Positions 1 to 8,234 of a stretch of 64,000 nt of DNA are shown piece after piece. Source of the DNA: CAYMZZ01 sp964395095 (GTDB lineage Bacteria > Bacteroidota > Bacteroidia > Chitinophagales > Chitinophagaceae). The translations under genes were made by a program, and so were the position numbers. The DNA is taken from the NCBI GenBank assembly GCA_964395095.1, contig CAYMZZ010000004.1:248001-312000 (forward strand), given 5' to 3'. Position 1 is the stretch's first letter, and each line of letters starts with the position of its first letter. The notes under the pieces are model-generated. The model saw only the letters and a list, made by a program, of their open reading frames with translations. It did no database searches and had not been told where the DNA came from.

Positions 1-63
1 AGGTTTAGACCAGGTAAGAAACTGAAAGAAGACCTGGACTCCATCATCGACTTACTACCATGA
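1..63 (+). CDS. 3' end of a CDS, possibly HU/IHF-type DNA-binding protein
   Basis: An open frame enters from the left edge and ends with TGA at 61-63, giving 20 residues that end in DLLP. The stretch FRPGKKLKEDL resembles the C-terminal FxPGKxLK signature of HU/IHF histone-like proteins, which bend DNA. Only the tail is visible, so the family call is tentative. It converges with the holin-like gene on the opposite strand. Confidence 0.4.
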   Translation, partial: RFRPGKKLKEDLDSIIDLLP

Positions 64-130
64 TTAACCATGAGTACCATGATGGAGTATTGCTTGATTA
101 GTAGATATTAGGAATATTGAATGCTTTATT

Positions 131-493
131 TTATTTCCCCCGCCGGTCACGATACTGGCGCTCTTCTTCCCGAAAAAGCAGCGAAGTGGTAAGGGTAAGC
201 AAAATACTGAAGAGAAATCCCCAGCCAAAACTGTCGATCGCAATGCCCTCAATCCATTCCCCGGCCAGCATCACCATCAGGGTATTAATTACCAGCAGAA
301 ACAGGCCAAGCGTAAATATGGTGAGAGGCAAAGTAAGTATAATCAAAAGTGGACGCAGGAATACATTGAGTAGCGCCAACAATACCGCAAACCAAATGGC
401 CGAACCATAACTGCGGATATGGATGCCTGGCAGAATCTGCGAAAGAATATAAGATATGGCAGCGATGACGAGGAGGCGGATGATGAGGCGCAT
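131..493 (-). CDS. phage holin family IV-type membrane protein
   Basis: This 120-residue protein is almost entirely hydrophobic, with about four predicted membrane spans and a charged C-terminus (REEERQYRDRRGK). The size, four-span layout and the PLTIFTLGLFLLVINTLM stretch match the phage holin family IV / DUF superfamily (Pfam PF04020). Despite the name, such proteins are widespread chromosomal inner-membrane proteins of unknown role. No lysis genes are next to it, so a phage origin is not implied. The ATG at 493 is the natural start because the first span follows immediately. Confidence 0.75.
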   Translation of the reverse strand: MRLIIRLLVIAAISYILSQILPGIHIRSYGSAIWFAVLLALLNVFLRPLLIILTLPLTIFTLGLFLLVINTLMVMLAGEWIEGIAIDSFGWGFLFSILLTLTTSLLFREEERQYRDRRGK

Positions 494-1046
494 GCTTTTG
501 GGTTTTACGTTATACGTTCAACGTTTTACGTGGTGTTTGCGGGTTTAAAGTTTAGGGTTTAAGGTTTAATGGAGTATGGAGAGGCATCTGTTTTTGGCGG
601 ACAACTCTCGGATCCGGGGGTTTCACCGCAAAGATCGCTAAGAAGTCGCAAAGAACGCGACGATAGGTTTAGTGTAATGAACGAATCATGAATCGCAACC
701 AACCGACGCTACTAAATATCAGAAGCTATATTTAAAACTCATCGTATCGTCGCGTTCTTTGCGACTTCTTTGCGTTCGTAGCGGTAAAGCTTCCCGAATT
801 GGAACCAGCCCGAAAGAACATAGTGCTTTTCCCGCAGATGGCCGCAGATCCTTTCGCAGATTAAACGTAAACCAATTAAAACACCCTGTTGCAACTTCGG
901 GGATCCACACAACCTCCCTTCGGGAGGCTGTATAATCTTGTCTATTACACAACAAAATAAAGAACTCATCCGCCATCGGCCGTTGCTGCGAACTCTTAAT
1001 TCAGGACTCCCTACTTTCTACTACCTACTAACTACTTTCAACTTCC
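494..1046. repeat. gene-free stretch filled with repeat modules
   Basis: No credible gene is seen in these 553 bases. From left to right they hold TTTAGGGTTTAAGG-like words (about 540-575), the left arm of the composite element (624-665, ACCGCAA to GCGACGATA), a 79-nt loop, the inverted arm (745-787), a CGCAGAT module (827-870), a CCTCCCTTCGGGAGG hairpin (about 908-925) and a pyrimidine-rich CTACTAACTACT tract that runs to the stop codon of the M16 gene. The same module order recurs at 49802-50190. Small ORFs here are by-products of the repeats. Confidence 0.8.
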
Positions 1047-2339
1047 TCAAACAACTACTAATTCATAAAAGCTTTCCGGATCCAGGTATTGCTGTGCCAG
1101 TTGCTGCAGTTGATCTGCTGTTACGGATTTTATCTTTTTCACCGACGTATCGAAATAATCTTCGGGCAGGCCGTGCAGCACAATATTCTTCCAGCGGCCG
1201 ATGATCTGAAAGGGACCGTCCAGTTCGCCGAGCAGGCCACCGATCATATAGTTCTTCACCAGCAGCAGTTCATCTTCCTCCACTGGCTCCTCACGTAGCA
1301 GCTTCATTTCCTTCTTCACTTCTTCAATGGTGGCTTCCGATACATCACGTCCTGCTTCGGTACTGATCATCCAGGCCGAATGTTCCAAATGATTGAGCAG
1401 GTAACTATGAATGCCATAAGTATAGCCTTTATCCTCCCGGATATTCAGCATCAGCCTCGACCCAAAAAAGCCTCCCAGCACGGTATTCAGTACCTGGCTG
1501 GCGGTGAAGTCGGGATGGTGCCGGATGGGGAAGGGGCGTGCCATACGAATAGAACCCTGTACTCCTGCCTCATCGTTCAGAATGCGGTACTTCTTTTCCT
1601 CTGCCGGATGCAATACATGCGATGGCCTTGTTTTTTTCGACATCGGCAGGTCGCCAAACTGCTCATTGAGCAGTGCCTCCAGGTTACCCGGGAGTTTACC
1701 CGCCGCAAAAACGATCAACTCACCCTGCTGATAGTATTCGCGGTAATGCGCCTGCAAGGTTTCGCGTTGCAGGGCATCAAAATCCTCCGCCTTGCTGTAT
1801 TTGCCATAGGGATGTTCTTCCCCAAACAGGTATACATCAATCAGGCGGCTGGCCACAAAATCACTTTTTTTCAGGTTCACTTTCAGCCGTTGCTTCATAT
1901 TCTGCCGGTATATATCCAGCTCTTCCTGCGGCATCTGTGCATCGGTCAGCAACTCGCGGAGCATGGGCAGCAACTCGGGAAGGCAACGCGTGAGCGTATG
2001 CAGGGTGAGGGTAGCCGTTTCATTGTAGCAGGCACGGTTCAGATAAGAACCATAGTAATCAAAATGCTCATTGATCTGAAAAGCGGTATGGCGGCTGGTG
2101 CCATTCTTCAGCAAAAAATTGGTAGAAGCGGCCACCAGGTTTTGTTTCTCCCAGGCATTGCCGGCAAAGAATACAAATTCGAGGCTCATCACGTCCTCCG
2201 CACCCGCATCCACACAATATACTTCCACGCCATTGCGAAGTACCAGCTTCTGATATGGCTTCAGGTTCAGGTGGTAGTTCACAGCATCCACTATCGGTGG
2301 GGCCTGTTTTCTGTTCAGCGTTGTCGCTATCCTATTCAT
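1047..2339 (-). CDS. M16 family peptidase-like protein, non-catalytic subunit
   Basis: This 430-residue protein belongs to the M16 (insulinase/processing peptidase) fold, but the zinc site HxxEH is absent: the equivalent region reads NFLLKNGTSRHTAFQINEHFDYYG. In two-subunit M16 enzymes one chain is catalytic and the other helps bind substrate, and this looks like the second kind. The R/Y-type C-terminal M16 motif is suggested by VLGGFFGSRLMLNIREDKGYTYGIHS. It lies directly downstream of the HxxEH-bearing M16 gene. I prefer the ATG at 2339, which begins MNRI and an APPIVD segment; a GTG at 2363 would overlap the upstream stop codon by 14 bp. Confidence 0.88.
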   Translation of the reverse strand: MNRIATTLNRKQAPPIVDAVNYHLNLKPYQKLVLRNGVEVYCVDAGAEDVMSLEFVFFAGNAWEKQNLVAASTNFLLKNGTSRHTAFQINEHFDYYGSYLNRACYNETATLTLHTLTRCLPELLPMLRELLTDAQMPQEELDIYRQNMKQRLKVNLKKSDFVASRLIDVYLFGEEHPYGKYSKAEDFDALQRETLQAHYREYYQQGELIVFAAGKLPGNLEALLNEQFGDLPMSKKTRPSHVLHPAEEKKYRILNDEAGVQGSIRMARPFPIRHHPDFTASQVLNTVLGGFFGSRLMLNIREDKGYTYGIHSYLLNHLEHSAWMISTEAGRDVSEATIEEVKKEMKLLREEPVEEDELLLVKNYMIGGLLGELDGPFQIIGRWKNIVLHGLPEDYFDTSVKKIKSVTADQLQQLAQQYLDPESFYELVVV

Positions 2340-2349
2340 AGTATTGTTC

Positions 2350-3588
2350 TCAGTGCTTTGCACGATAATAGATCGTATTACTGTTTTCTTCGCGGAAAAT
2401 CTTGCGGCTCTCCTGCAATATGTCTTCGGTGGTTACTGAGGCGTATTTGTCCAGCTCAAAATTCATCCAGGCCGCATCTCCCAGGAGTTCATAATAAGCA
2501 AGGCTGTTGGCGCGGTTCATCACACTCATGTCTTCAAAAGCCATCATGCTCTCGGTCTTATTCTTCACTTTCTGCAATTCTTCGGGGCTTACCCAGGCGC
2601 TGCGCATTTTTTCCAGTTCGGCTTCCACGGCTTTCTCCGCTTCTTCGAGGGTTTTTCCTTTTACCAGCTTTCCTTCAATACAAAGCAGGCCCGCATCGGT
2701 GCTGCCAAAATGGTAACATTCAATATTGCTGAAGAGTTGCTGCTCTTTCACCAGCGACTGGTGCAGGCGCGAGGAACCGCCACCACCGAGTATATCGCTC
2801 AGCAGGTCGGCCACATAATAGCGCCGATCGAGTCGTGGTGCTATATGCCAGCATTTGTAAAAAGCATCCAGCGGCACTTTGGCCTTTATATCGAGGCGGC
2901 GCGGCTCTTTTTGCTCGGGTTCCAGTGGTAGGGCGCGTTTGTATTTTTCGCCGGCGGGTATGTCGCCAAACCATTTTTCGGCCAGGTTCTTCACCTGCTC
3001 CAGCTTCACATTTCCGGCAACCACCATCACCGCATTCACGGGTCGGTAATGTTTGAAGAAAAATGCCTTCACATCACTCAACTGCGCCTGCTCAATATGC
3101 GACAGCTCCTTGCCGATGGTCATCCAGCTATAAGGATGCTTTTTGTAAGCCAGCTCCCGCATGCGATGCCATACATCGCCATAAGGTTTGGTGAGATAAT
3201 GCTCCCTGAATTCTTCACACACTACTTTACGCTGCACTTCGAGACTCTTTTCTTCAAATGCCAGCGAGAGCATGCGATCGCTCTCGAGCCAGAAAGCCGT
3301 TTCCAGGTTTTCGGCCGGAATCTGAATATAATAATTGGTAAGATCGTTGGTAGTATAGGCATTGTTTTCGCCACCGGCCATCTGCAGGGGCTCGTCGTAG
3401 CTGGGAATATTCACCGAGCCGCCAAACATCAGGTGCTCAAAGAGGTGAGCAAAACCCGTACGGTGAGGGTCCTCGTCGCGGGCACCCACATCGTACATAA
3501 TATTCATCACGGCCATGGGAGTGGAACTATCCTCGTGTACAATGACCTTCAATCCATTAGAGAGTGTAAAACGTTCAAACTGTATCAT
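2350..3588 (-). CDS. M16 family zinc metallopeptidase, catalytic subunit
   Basis: This 412-residue protein carries the inverted zinc motif HLFEH at residues 48-52, inside GFAHLFEHLMFGGS, followed by the downstream NDLTNYY and LESDRM segments that supply the third zinc ligand in the family. M16 enzymes degrade peptides; bacterial pairs of this type are usually periplasmic or cytosolic oligopeptidases. No signal peptide is seen. It is the first gene of a two-gene unit with the degenerate M16 gene 10 bp downstream of its stop. A TAAATTTG box on the minus strand at 3632-3639 could be its promoter. Confidence 0.92.
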   Translation of the reverse strand: MIQFERFTLSNGLKVIVHEDSSTPMAVMNIMYDVGARDEDPHRTGFAHLFEHLMFGGSVNIPSYDEPLQMAGGENNAYTTNDLTNYYIQIPAENLETAFWLESDRMLSLAFEEKSLEVQRKVVCEEFREHYLTKPYGDVWHRMRELAYKKHPYSWMTIGKELSHIEQAQLSDVKAFFFKHYRPVNAVMVVAGNVKLEQVKNLAEKWFGDIPAGEKYKRALPLEPEQKEPRRLDIKAKVPLDAFYKCWHIAPRLDRRYYVADLLSDILGGGGSSRLHQSLVKEQQLFSNIECYHFGSTDAGLLCIEGKLVKGKTLEEAEKAVEAELEKMRSAWVSPEELQKVKNKTESMMAFEDMSVMNRANSLAYYELLGDAAWMNFELDKYASVTTEDILQESRKIFREENSNTIYYRAKH

Positions 3589-3631
3589 AATTTAACCAAT
3601 CTGCCTTTAATTTCCGGGCTTGACCGAAAGG

Positions 3632-3639
3632 CAAATTTA
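3632..3639 (-). promoter_or_regulatory. possible -7 box upstream of the M16 pair
   Basis: On the minus strand the sequence reads TAAATTTG, an exact match to the Bacteroidota -7 consensus TAnnTTTG, about 43 nt before the ATG at 3588. I did not find a clear TTG at the -33 position, so the assignment rests on one box. Confidence 0.35.
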
Positions 3640-3662
3640 CGAAGGAGTAGCGAGCTATGGCT

Positions 3663-4886
3663 TTACCGGCGAAAGCTTAACTTTTTGCGCTGGATGATGG
3701 ACTTTACTTTAAATTCAAACTGCATCAGTTCCTCATTGCGGCGGATTATCATTTTGATTCGGCCTACGGTGGATTGCAGGAGCGCTTTATACTGATCAAA
3801 GTTTTGGGAGTAATTATTATTGATGCCCACCACTTCATCTCCCTCCTTCAGCCCCGCTTTTTCTGCCGGAGAATTGGCCGCCACATCGCCGAGCACCGTC
3901 TTCCCTTTTTCATAATACAACTCCACACCGGCATAGGAATAATCGAAGGGATCCCGAAAATGGGAGTTTGGCACCAGGTAAATATCGCGCTTGGCATAAT
4001 TGATAATACTGTTGAAGCGCCGGAAGATGTCGTTCCCGATAATACCCGCCAGGTAGGGATAGGAAGTAACGTTGTAATCGTCGTCGAAAATATAAGTGGG
4101 CACATTCCGGAAACGGTAAGGCCCCACTTTCAGCTCGCGCACAATGGTCACCTTCATATCGATGGAGCCACCCACCCCTTCTCCTTCTTTGGGTAGCAAG
4201 ACCCTTTTGCGGTGAATGGTGGCGCTGTCTTCCACAAAATCGGAAGAGAGCATGAGGCAAAGCCCCGCGCCTATATCGTGCAGGAAACGTACATTATGGG
4301 TTTTATCGTCCCTGATGCGCGCATGATGCACGGGCAGGGTTCCCATCAGGGGTTTGATGAGGTATCCACCCTTGGGATAGCGCAGCATACCTATACTGCG
4401 CACATCCATGTAGAGACTGTCGTAATTGATCTCCACAATATAACGGCTCAGAAAAGAATAGCCGATAATGCCATCCACGCGCAGGCCATAAACTGCTGTA
4501 AGAATGGAATAATCGTTCACATGAAAATCGAGACTATCCACCGGCAGGTTGGGAAAATGAAGGGTGCGATCATACAGAAAACTTACTTTTCGGATGCCGG
4601 CTATACCGCGGATTGAACGTTCGGAGGGTTCGGGTGTTAATCCAAAATACGAAGCCGTGGTAGAGTCGAGGGAGATACCACTGCTGCCGGTATCGAGTAT
4701 GAAATTCAGAGTGTCGGGAAATTGATCGAGGCGGGCATGAAGGATGATCACACCACCCGTCAACTGTCGGAAAGGCACCCGGGTCAGGATACGGCTGGGA
4801 GGTTCCACAAATTCTTCCTGGGCCTGCAGTTGGGGGGATAGCAGCAGGAGGAATAGTCCCACTAATAATTTCCGGGCTAATGGCAT
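3663..4886 (-). CDS. exported aspartyl protease with C-terminal PDZ domain
   Basis: The 407-residue product starts with a signal peptide (hydrophobic LLVGLFLLLL, cleavage near QAQ). A retropepsin-like domain follows with FILDTGSSG, catalytic Asp about residue 65. A second element near residue 205 reads HDIGAG, where a tandem protein would have DTG; the Thr to Ile change may mean only the first Asp is active or that it dimerises. Residues about 330-390 form a PDZ domain (GDVAANSPAEKAGLKEGDEV). The likely location is the periplasm or outer membrane. It is transcribed toward the M16 pair but is separated from it by 74 bp that include a possible promoter. Confidence 0.85.
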   Translation of the reverse strand: MPLARKLLVGLFLLLLSPQLQAQEEFVEPPSRILTRVPFRQLTGGVIILHARLDQFPDTLNFILDTGSSGISLDSTTASYFGLTPEPSERSIRGIAGIRKVSFLYDRTLHFPNLPVDSLDFHVNDYSILTAVYGLRVDGIIGYSFLSRYIVEINYDSLYMDVRSIGMLRYPKGGYLIKPLMGTLPVHHARIRDDKTHNVRFLHDIGAGLCLMLSSDFVEDSATIHRKRVLLPKEGEGVGGSIDMKVTIVRELKVGPYRFRNVPTYIFDDDYNVTSYPYLAGIIGNDIFRRFNSIINYAKRDIYLVPNSHFRDPFDYSYAGVELYYEKGKTVLGDVAANSPAEKAGLKEGDEVVGINNNYSQNFDQYKALLQSTVGRIKMIIRRNEELMQFEFKVKSIIQRKKLSFRR

Positions 4887-4992
4887 AGTACAATTTACGA
4901 AGGCAATCGGATAGGAAAAGACAAAGAAGCAGGGGGATTTGTTGCATCAGCCCTAAAACAAGTACCCCATCAGGAAGGAAGGCAGTTCTTCT

Positions 4993-5000
4993 TAACTTTG
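4993..5000 (+). promoter_or_regulatory. possible -7 box upstream of mqnC
   Basis: TAACTTTG fits TAnnTTTG and lies 30 bp before the mqnC ATG. An identical octamer occurs at 6191-6198 before the next gene. No clear -33 TTG is seen at standard spacing. Confidence 0.4.
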
Positions 5001-5029
5001 CCTGCCGATGGGTTTAAACAGGATTATTC

Positions 5030-6157
5030 ATGAATGATACATTATCGTTGCTCGACAAAGCGGCCCGATTTGAATGGCTTACGGTGGAAGAGGGCGTGCA
5101 TCTCTATCATCACGCCGCATTGACCGATTTAATGCTGGTAGCCGATAGTCTGCGCCAGCAACAGGTGCCTCATGGTAAAGTAACCTGGCAGATCGATCGG
5201 AATGTGAACACCACCAATGTTTGCATCGCCAATTGTAAATTCTGCAACTTCTTCCGCATACCGGGTCATCCGGAAGCTTATATCACGGATATGGAAACCT
5301 ATCGCCGCAAGATTGAAGAAACCCTTCGGCTGGGCGGTGATCAGCTATTGTTGCAGGGTGGCCATCACCCGGAACTGGGTCTGCAGTTTTATGTAGATAC
5401 TTTCCGGCAGATCAAGGCGGAGTTTCCCGATATCCGCCTGCATGCCCTGGGACCACCCGAAGTGGCGCATATTACCAAGCTCGAAAAAAGCACGCATCAC
5501 GAAGTGCTGAAAGCGCTGAAGGAAGCCGGGCTCGATAGCCTGCCGGGTGCAGGCGCGGAAATATTGATCGATCGGGTACGCCGGCTGATTTCGAAAGGAA
5601 AATGTGGCGCGCAGGAATGGCTTGATATTATGCATGAGGCGCATAAGCTGGATATCACCAGCTCGGCTACCATGATGTTTGGCCATGTGGAAACCATAGA
5701 AGAACGCTTTGAACACCTGGCCAAAATACGCGAAGTGCAGGGGCGCAAGCCGGAAGCGGCCAATGGATTTTTGGCCTTTATACCCTGGACCTTTCAGGAT
5801 GTGGATACCCTGCTGGCGCGGATCCGTGGCGTACATAATCTCACCACCGCCGATGAATATATCCGCATGATTGCGCTCAGCCGCATCATGCTGCCCAATG
5901 TAAAGAATATTCAGGCCAGTTGGCTCACGGTAGGCCGCCAAACTGCACAGGTTTGTTTGCATGCCGGCGCCAACGATTTTGGTTCCATCATGATCGAAGA
6001 AAATGTGGTGAGTGCCGCGGGCGCCCCCCATCGCTTCACCTACAAAACCATACAGGATGCCATTCGCGAGGCGGGATTTGAACCCCAATTGCGCAATCAG
6101 CTTTACCAATGGCGCGAAATACCCGAGCAAATTGAAGAGCAAGTGATCAATTACTGA
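5030..6157 (+). CDS. mqnC: cyclic dehypoxanthinyl futalosine synthase (MqnC)
   Basis: This 375-residue radical SAM enzyme has the cluster motif CIANCKFC at residues 65-72 (CX3CX2C) after IDRNVNTTNV. The phrases LLLQGGHHPELG and LDSLPGAGAEIL are typical of MqnC. MqnC cyclises dehypoxanthinyl futalosine in the futalosine pathway to menaquinone, in the cytosol. Length agrees with the family. MqnE is the closest alternative, but the QGGxxPxL segment and the IDRNxNxTNVC opening favour MqnC. Menaquinone is the substrate pool for the alternative complex III encoded at 52-61 kb, though the loci are far apart. No other mqn gene is adjacent. Confidence 0.93.
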   Translation: MNDTLSLLDKAARFEWLTVEEGVHLYHHAALTDLMLVADSLRQQQVPHGKVTWQIDRNVNTTNVCIANCKFCNFFRIPGHPEAYITDMETYRRKIEETLRLGGDQLLLQGGHHPELGLQFYVDTFRQIKAEFPDIRLHALGPPEVAHITKLEKSTHHEVLKALKEAGLDSLPGAGAEILIDRVRRLISKGKCGAQEWLDIMHEAHKLDITSSATMMFGHVETIEERFEHLAKIREVQGRKPEAANGFLAFIPWTFQDVDTLLARIRGVHNLTTADEYIRMIALSRIMLPNVKNIQASWLTVGRQTAQVCLHAGANDFGSIMIEENVVSAAGAPHRFTYKTIQDAIREAGFEPQLRNQLYQWREIPEQIEEQVINY

Positions 6158-6190
6158 CCGGCACATGAGAATTCTTTGCGCCTGGCCGGT

Positions 6191-6198
6191 TAACTTTG
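6191..6198 (+). promoter_or_regulatory. possible -7 box upstream of the DUF3817 gene
   Basis: TAACTTTG matches TAnnTTTG and ends 16 bp before the ATG at 6215, giving a very short leader. The mqnC stop is only 34 bp upstream, so read-through from mqnC is also possible. Confidence 0.35.
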
Positions 6199-6214
6199 CC
6201 GACCAAAAGCAAGC

Positions 6215-6529
6215 ATGCAATCCGTAAAAACATTCCGCTTCTTTCGTCAAACCGCCATGGCCGAAGGCATTTCCTTCCTGGTGCTGCTCTTTATTGCCAT
6301 GCCCCTGAAATATTTCGCCAACCTGCCCATGGCCGTTACTATTGTAGGTGGACTGCATGGCGTGCTGTTTGTAGCATTCATGGTGCTGGCCTTTGAAGTA
6401 AAGGGCGAATATAAGAAAGACTGGGCCTGGTACTTTAAGGCATTCATCGCCTCGCTGCTGCCCTTCGGCACTTTTGTGATGGATAAGCAATGGAAGCGGG
6501 AACAGGCCGAAGCGGCCGCAAAAGGATAA
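6215..6529 (+). CDS. DUF3817 domain-containing integral membrane protein
   Basis: This 104-residue protein has three hydrophobic stretches and the family pattern FRxxAxAEGISFLxLLF ... MPLKY near the N-terminus and VGGLHGVLFVAF in the middle, which fits DUF3817 (YdzA-type small inner-membrane proteins of unknown function). It follows mqnC by 57 bp in the same direction. The MxVGxxHGxLF segment is the most diagnostic part. I chose ATG 6215; an overlapping frame starting at 6196 lacks these features. Confidence 0.85.
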   Translation: MQSVKTFRFFRQTAMAEGISFLVLLFIAMPLKYFANLPMAVTIVGGLHGVLFVAFMVLAFEVKGEYKKDWAWYFKAFIASLLPFGTFVMDKQWKREQAEAAAKG

Positions 6530-6750
6530 TGTTGTTTACAGCAATTATTTCTTCCCGAATCAACAGCCATTTTTTCCTCTACTCATTTATCTGCGTAAAT
6601 CTGCGGGAAACTTCCGGTGCTTTGAAGATGTTGAAAGTGCAAGTGGTATTGCCCGCAGATTTTCGCAGATTTGTTCCGCAGATTGACGCAGATTTTTTTC
6701 TTTCGCTACTCCCAACCTATAAATCCTACTTACTACTCCCCACTCACTAC
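6530..6750. repeat. CGCAGAT inverted element and tract at the nagA stop
   Basis: Positions 6589-6697 hold an inverted repeat: TCTGCGTAAATCTGCGGGAAA on the left and CCCGCAGATTTTCGCAGAT on the right, then a second CCGCAGATTGACGCAGAT copy. About 6710-6750 is a pyrimidine-rich tract of TACTTACTACTC-like words that ends exactly at the nagA stop codon. No gene is seen. Confidence 0.75.
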
Positions 6751-7872
6751 TCACTCTTCCCCCGGCATATCCAACACATTAAACTCCCCATCCAGCACCA
6801 CCATATGGGCAGGATGGTTGGGGAGCAAGGCACCCGTGATATCGCTGCGCCCCATTAGTTTGGCCGGATAGCGGGCACACATGCGCAGCGCTTCGCCGGT
6901 ATCTATGCCGGCAAAGCGCACCAGGTTGCGGGCCGCCTGGTTCATCTGCAGGGCGGAGCCGCTGAGTATGCCATTCGATTCGTATTTATCGCCCGAGAGT
7001 TGGTGGGGATAGGGTCCGCTATCGGTGTCGGTAACAGCATCGGTAATGGCAAAGAGTCGTTCCCCCGCTACTTTTTTGGCAATGCGAATGGCGGCAAAAT
7101 CTACATGGTAGCCATCGGGAATAATGCTCACCATTACCTGCTCATCATCCATGGCCGCGCCGGCAAGGCCCGGTGCCCGGTGCTGCAGGGGGCTCATGGC
7201 ATTGAACAGGTGCGTGACGGCCGTAATACCGTTTCGAAAGGCATGCTTTGCCTCTTCATAACTCGCATTGCTATGGCCCGCGCTTAGTTTAATGTCGTAA
7301 CTCAAGAGGAGATCGATGATTTCCTGGCTCAGCCGCTCCGGCGCAATCGTCATCATGCTGATCACTCCCTTGCCATATTCCATCAGTTCGCGTACCTGGC
7401 TAAGCCTGGGCACATGTATCCACTCTTCCCGGTGCGCGCCGCGGCGCAGCGGGTGCAGCCAGGGACCTTCGATATGCAAACCGATGATGCCCCTGCCTCC
7501 ATCCTTCCAGTAAGCGCGCACGGCATCAATGGCTTTGTAAAATACCTCGTAAGTGTTGGTAGAAACGGTGACCTGGGTCCAGGCCGTGCCACCTGTGCGG
7601 CCATGCCCATACAGGCAATGCAACGCATAGCTGGTTGGATGCAGGCTTAGCAATTGCCCCATGGCCCCATATATCTGCAGGTCGATAAAAGCGGGTACCA
7701 GCATGCTGTCGTTAGGGAATTCGTGCAGTTCCACACTGGCCGAAAGCAAACCAAGGGGTTCAATAGCTAACACCCTGCCCGATTTTACCAGCAGCGCATG
7801 ATCTTCATACCAGTTTTCGCCATCAAAGATGCGACCGGCTTTATAGGCTGTTGTTGCCGACAATACTGACAA
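6751..7872 (-). CDS. nagA: N-acetylglucosamine-6-phosphate deacetylase
   Basis: This 373-residue amidohydrolase removes the acetyl group from GlcNAc-6-phosphate in amino-sugar and peptidoglycan recycling. Family landmarks in order are VPAFIDLQIYG near residue 60, GLHIEGPWLHP with the metal-binding Glu near 133, SAGHSNA, VTHLFNAMSPLQHRAPG, IPDGYHVD, and the catalytic Asp in ITDAVTDTD. The metal His-x-His at the start of the barrel is replaced by DLQIYG, as is normal for NagA. The length is typical. It stands alone, with no nagB next to it. Confidence 0.92.
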   Translation of the reverse strand: MSVLSATTAYKAGRIFDGENWYEDHALLVKSGRVLAIEPLGLLSASVELHEFPNDSMLVPAFIDLQIYGAMGQLLSLHPTSYALHCLYGHGRTGGTAWTQVTVSTNTYEVFYKAIDAVRAYWKDGGRGIIGLHIEGPWLHPLRRGAHREEWIHVPRLSQVRELMEYGKGVISMMTIAPERLSQEIIDLLLSYDIKLSAGHSNASYEEAKHAFRNGITAVTHLFNAMSPLQHRAPGLAGAAMDDEQVMVSIIPDGYHVDFAAIRIAKKVAGERLFAITDAVTDTDSGPYPHQLSGDKYESNGILSGSALQMNQAARNLVRFAGIDTGEALRMCARYPAKLMGRSDITGALLPNHPAHMVVLDGEFNVLDMPGEE

Positions 7873-7884
7873 ATTTTGACATGA

Positions 7885-8181
7885 TTAATCAATCGACCAG
7901 AACCTTCCAAAAACGCCGATATATTTCTCCACCTGCGTGGGTACGGCCAGGGTCTGTTGTTGCCCTGTACTATCCGCCGCCATTTTTTCCAGGGGTTGGA
8001 AATGCGTCACTTTCACCTGGCTAAACAGAAAGCCATCCGAATAATCCACTACCGGTGGGCTGTGCAGATCCGATGCCTGCTCCTCGCGGAAAGCCATAAA
8101 GTCGTCATAATCGGGTTTGGTAAACCAGGCTACCAGTATCAGTATTACAATGAACAGGAAAACGAGGTTTCGAAATTTCAT
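7885..8181 (-). CDS. small single-span membrane or exported protein, unknown
   Basis: The 98-residue product has one N-terminal hydrophobic helix (LVFLFIVILILVAWF) and a soluble remainder that starts FTKPDYDDFMAF. That opening recalls DUF4359-type small proteins (FTNPxxxDF), but the rest is too short to be sure. It lies 12 bp upstream of nagA on the same strand and may be cotranscribed with it. ATG 8181 places the helix at the extreme N-terminus, consistent with a signal anchor. Confidence 0.65.
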   Translation of the reverse strand: MKFRNLVFLFIVILILVAWFTKPDYDDFMAFREEQASDLHSPPVVDYSDGFLFSQVKVTHFQPLEKMAADSTGQQQTLAVPTQVEKYIGVFGRFWSID

Positions 8182-8234
8182 CCGCTTTTTCGTAAAGGTA
8201 ATTTTTTTTCGGGGGCCTGCAGATGATGTTTTCC

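Noticed and set aside
131..493. prophage signal from the holin-like gene and Bro-N gene
   Set aside because: The holin family IV proteins are chromosomal in Bacteroidota, and no capsid, tail, integrase or terminase genes are in the window.
540..575. telomere-like TTTAGGG words (also near 49750 and 52150)
   Set aside because: Only a few degenerate units inside gaps, in both orientations, so no telomere or origin function is suggested.
719..1204. several 75-90-codon frames in the 0.7-1.2 kb gap
   Set aside because: They are repeats read in different frames and are not conserved between element copies.
1380..2732. 450-codon open frame on the plus strand over the M16 genes
   Set aside because: It runs antisense to two clear M16 genes, crosses their boundary, has no domain or signal peptide, and its length reflects codon bias of the opposite strand.
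5345..6490. 381-codon minus-strand frame over mqnC and the DUF3817 gene
   Set aside because: Shadow of two well-supported genes; the protein has no recognisable motif and spans an intergenic gap.
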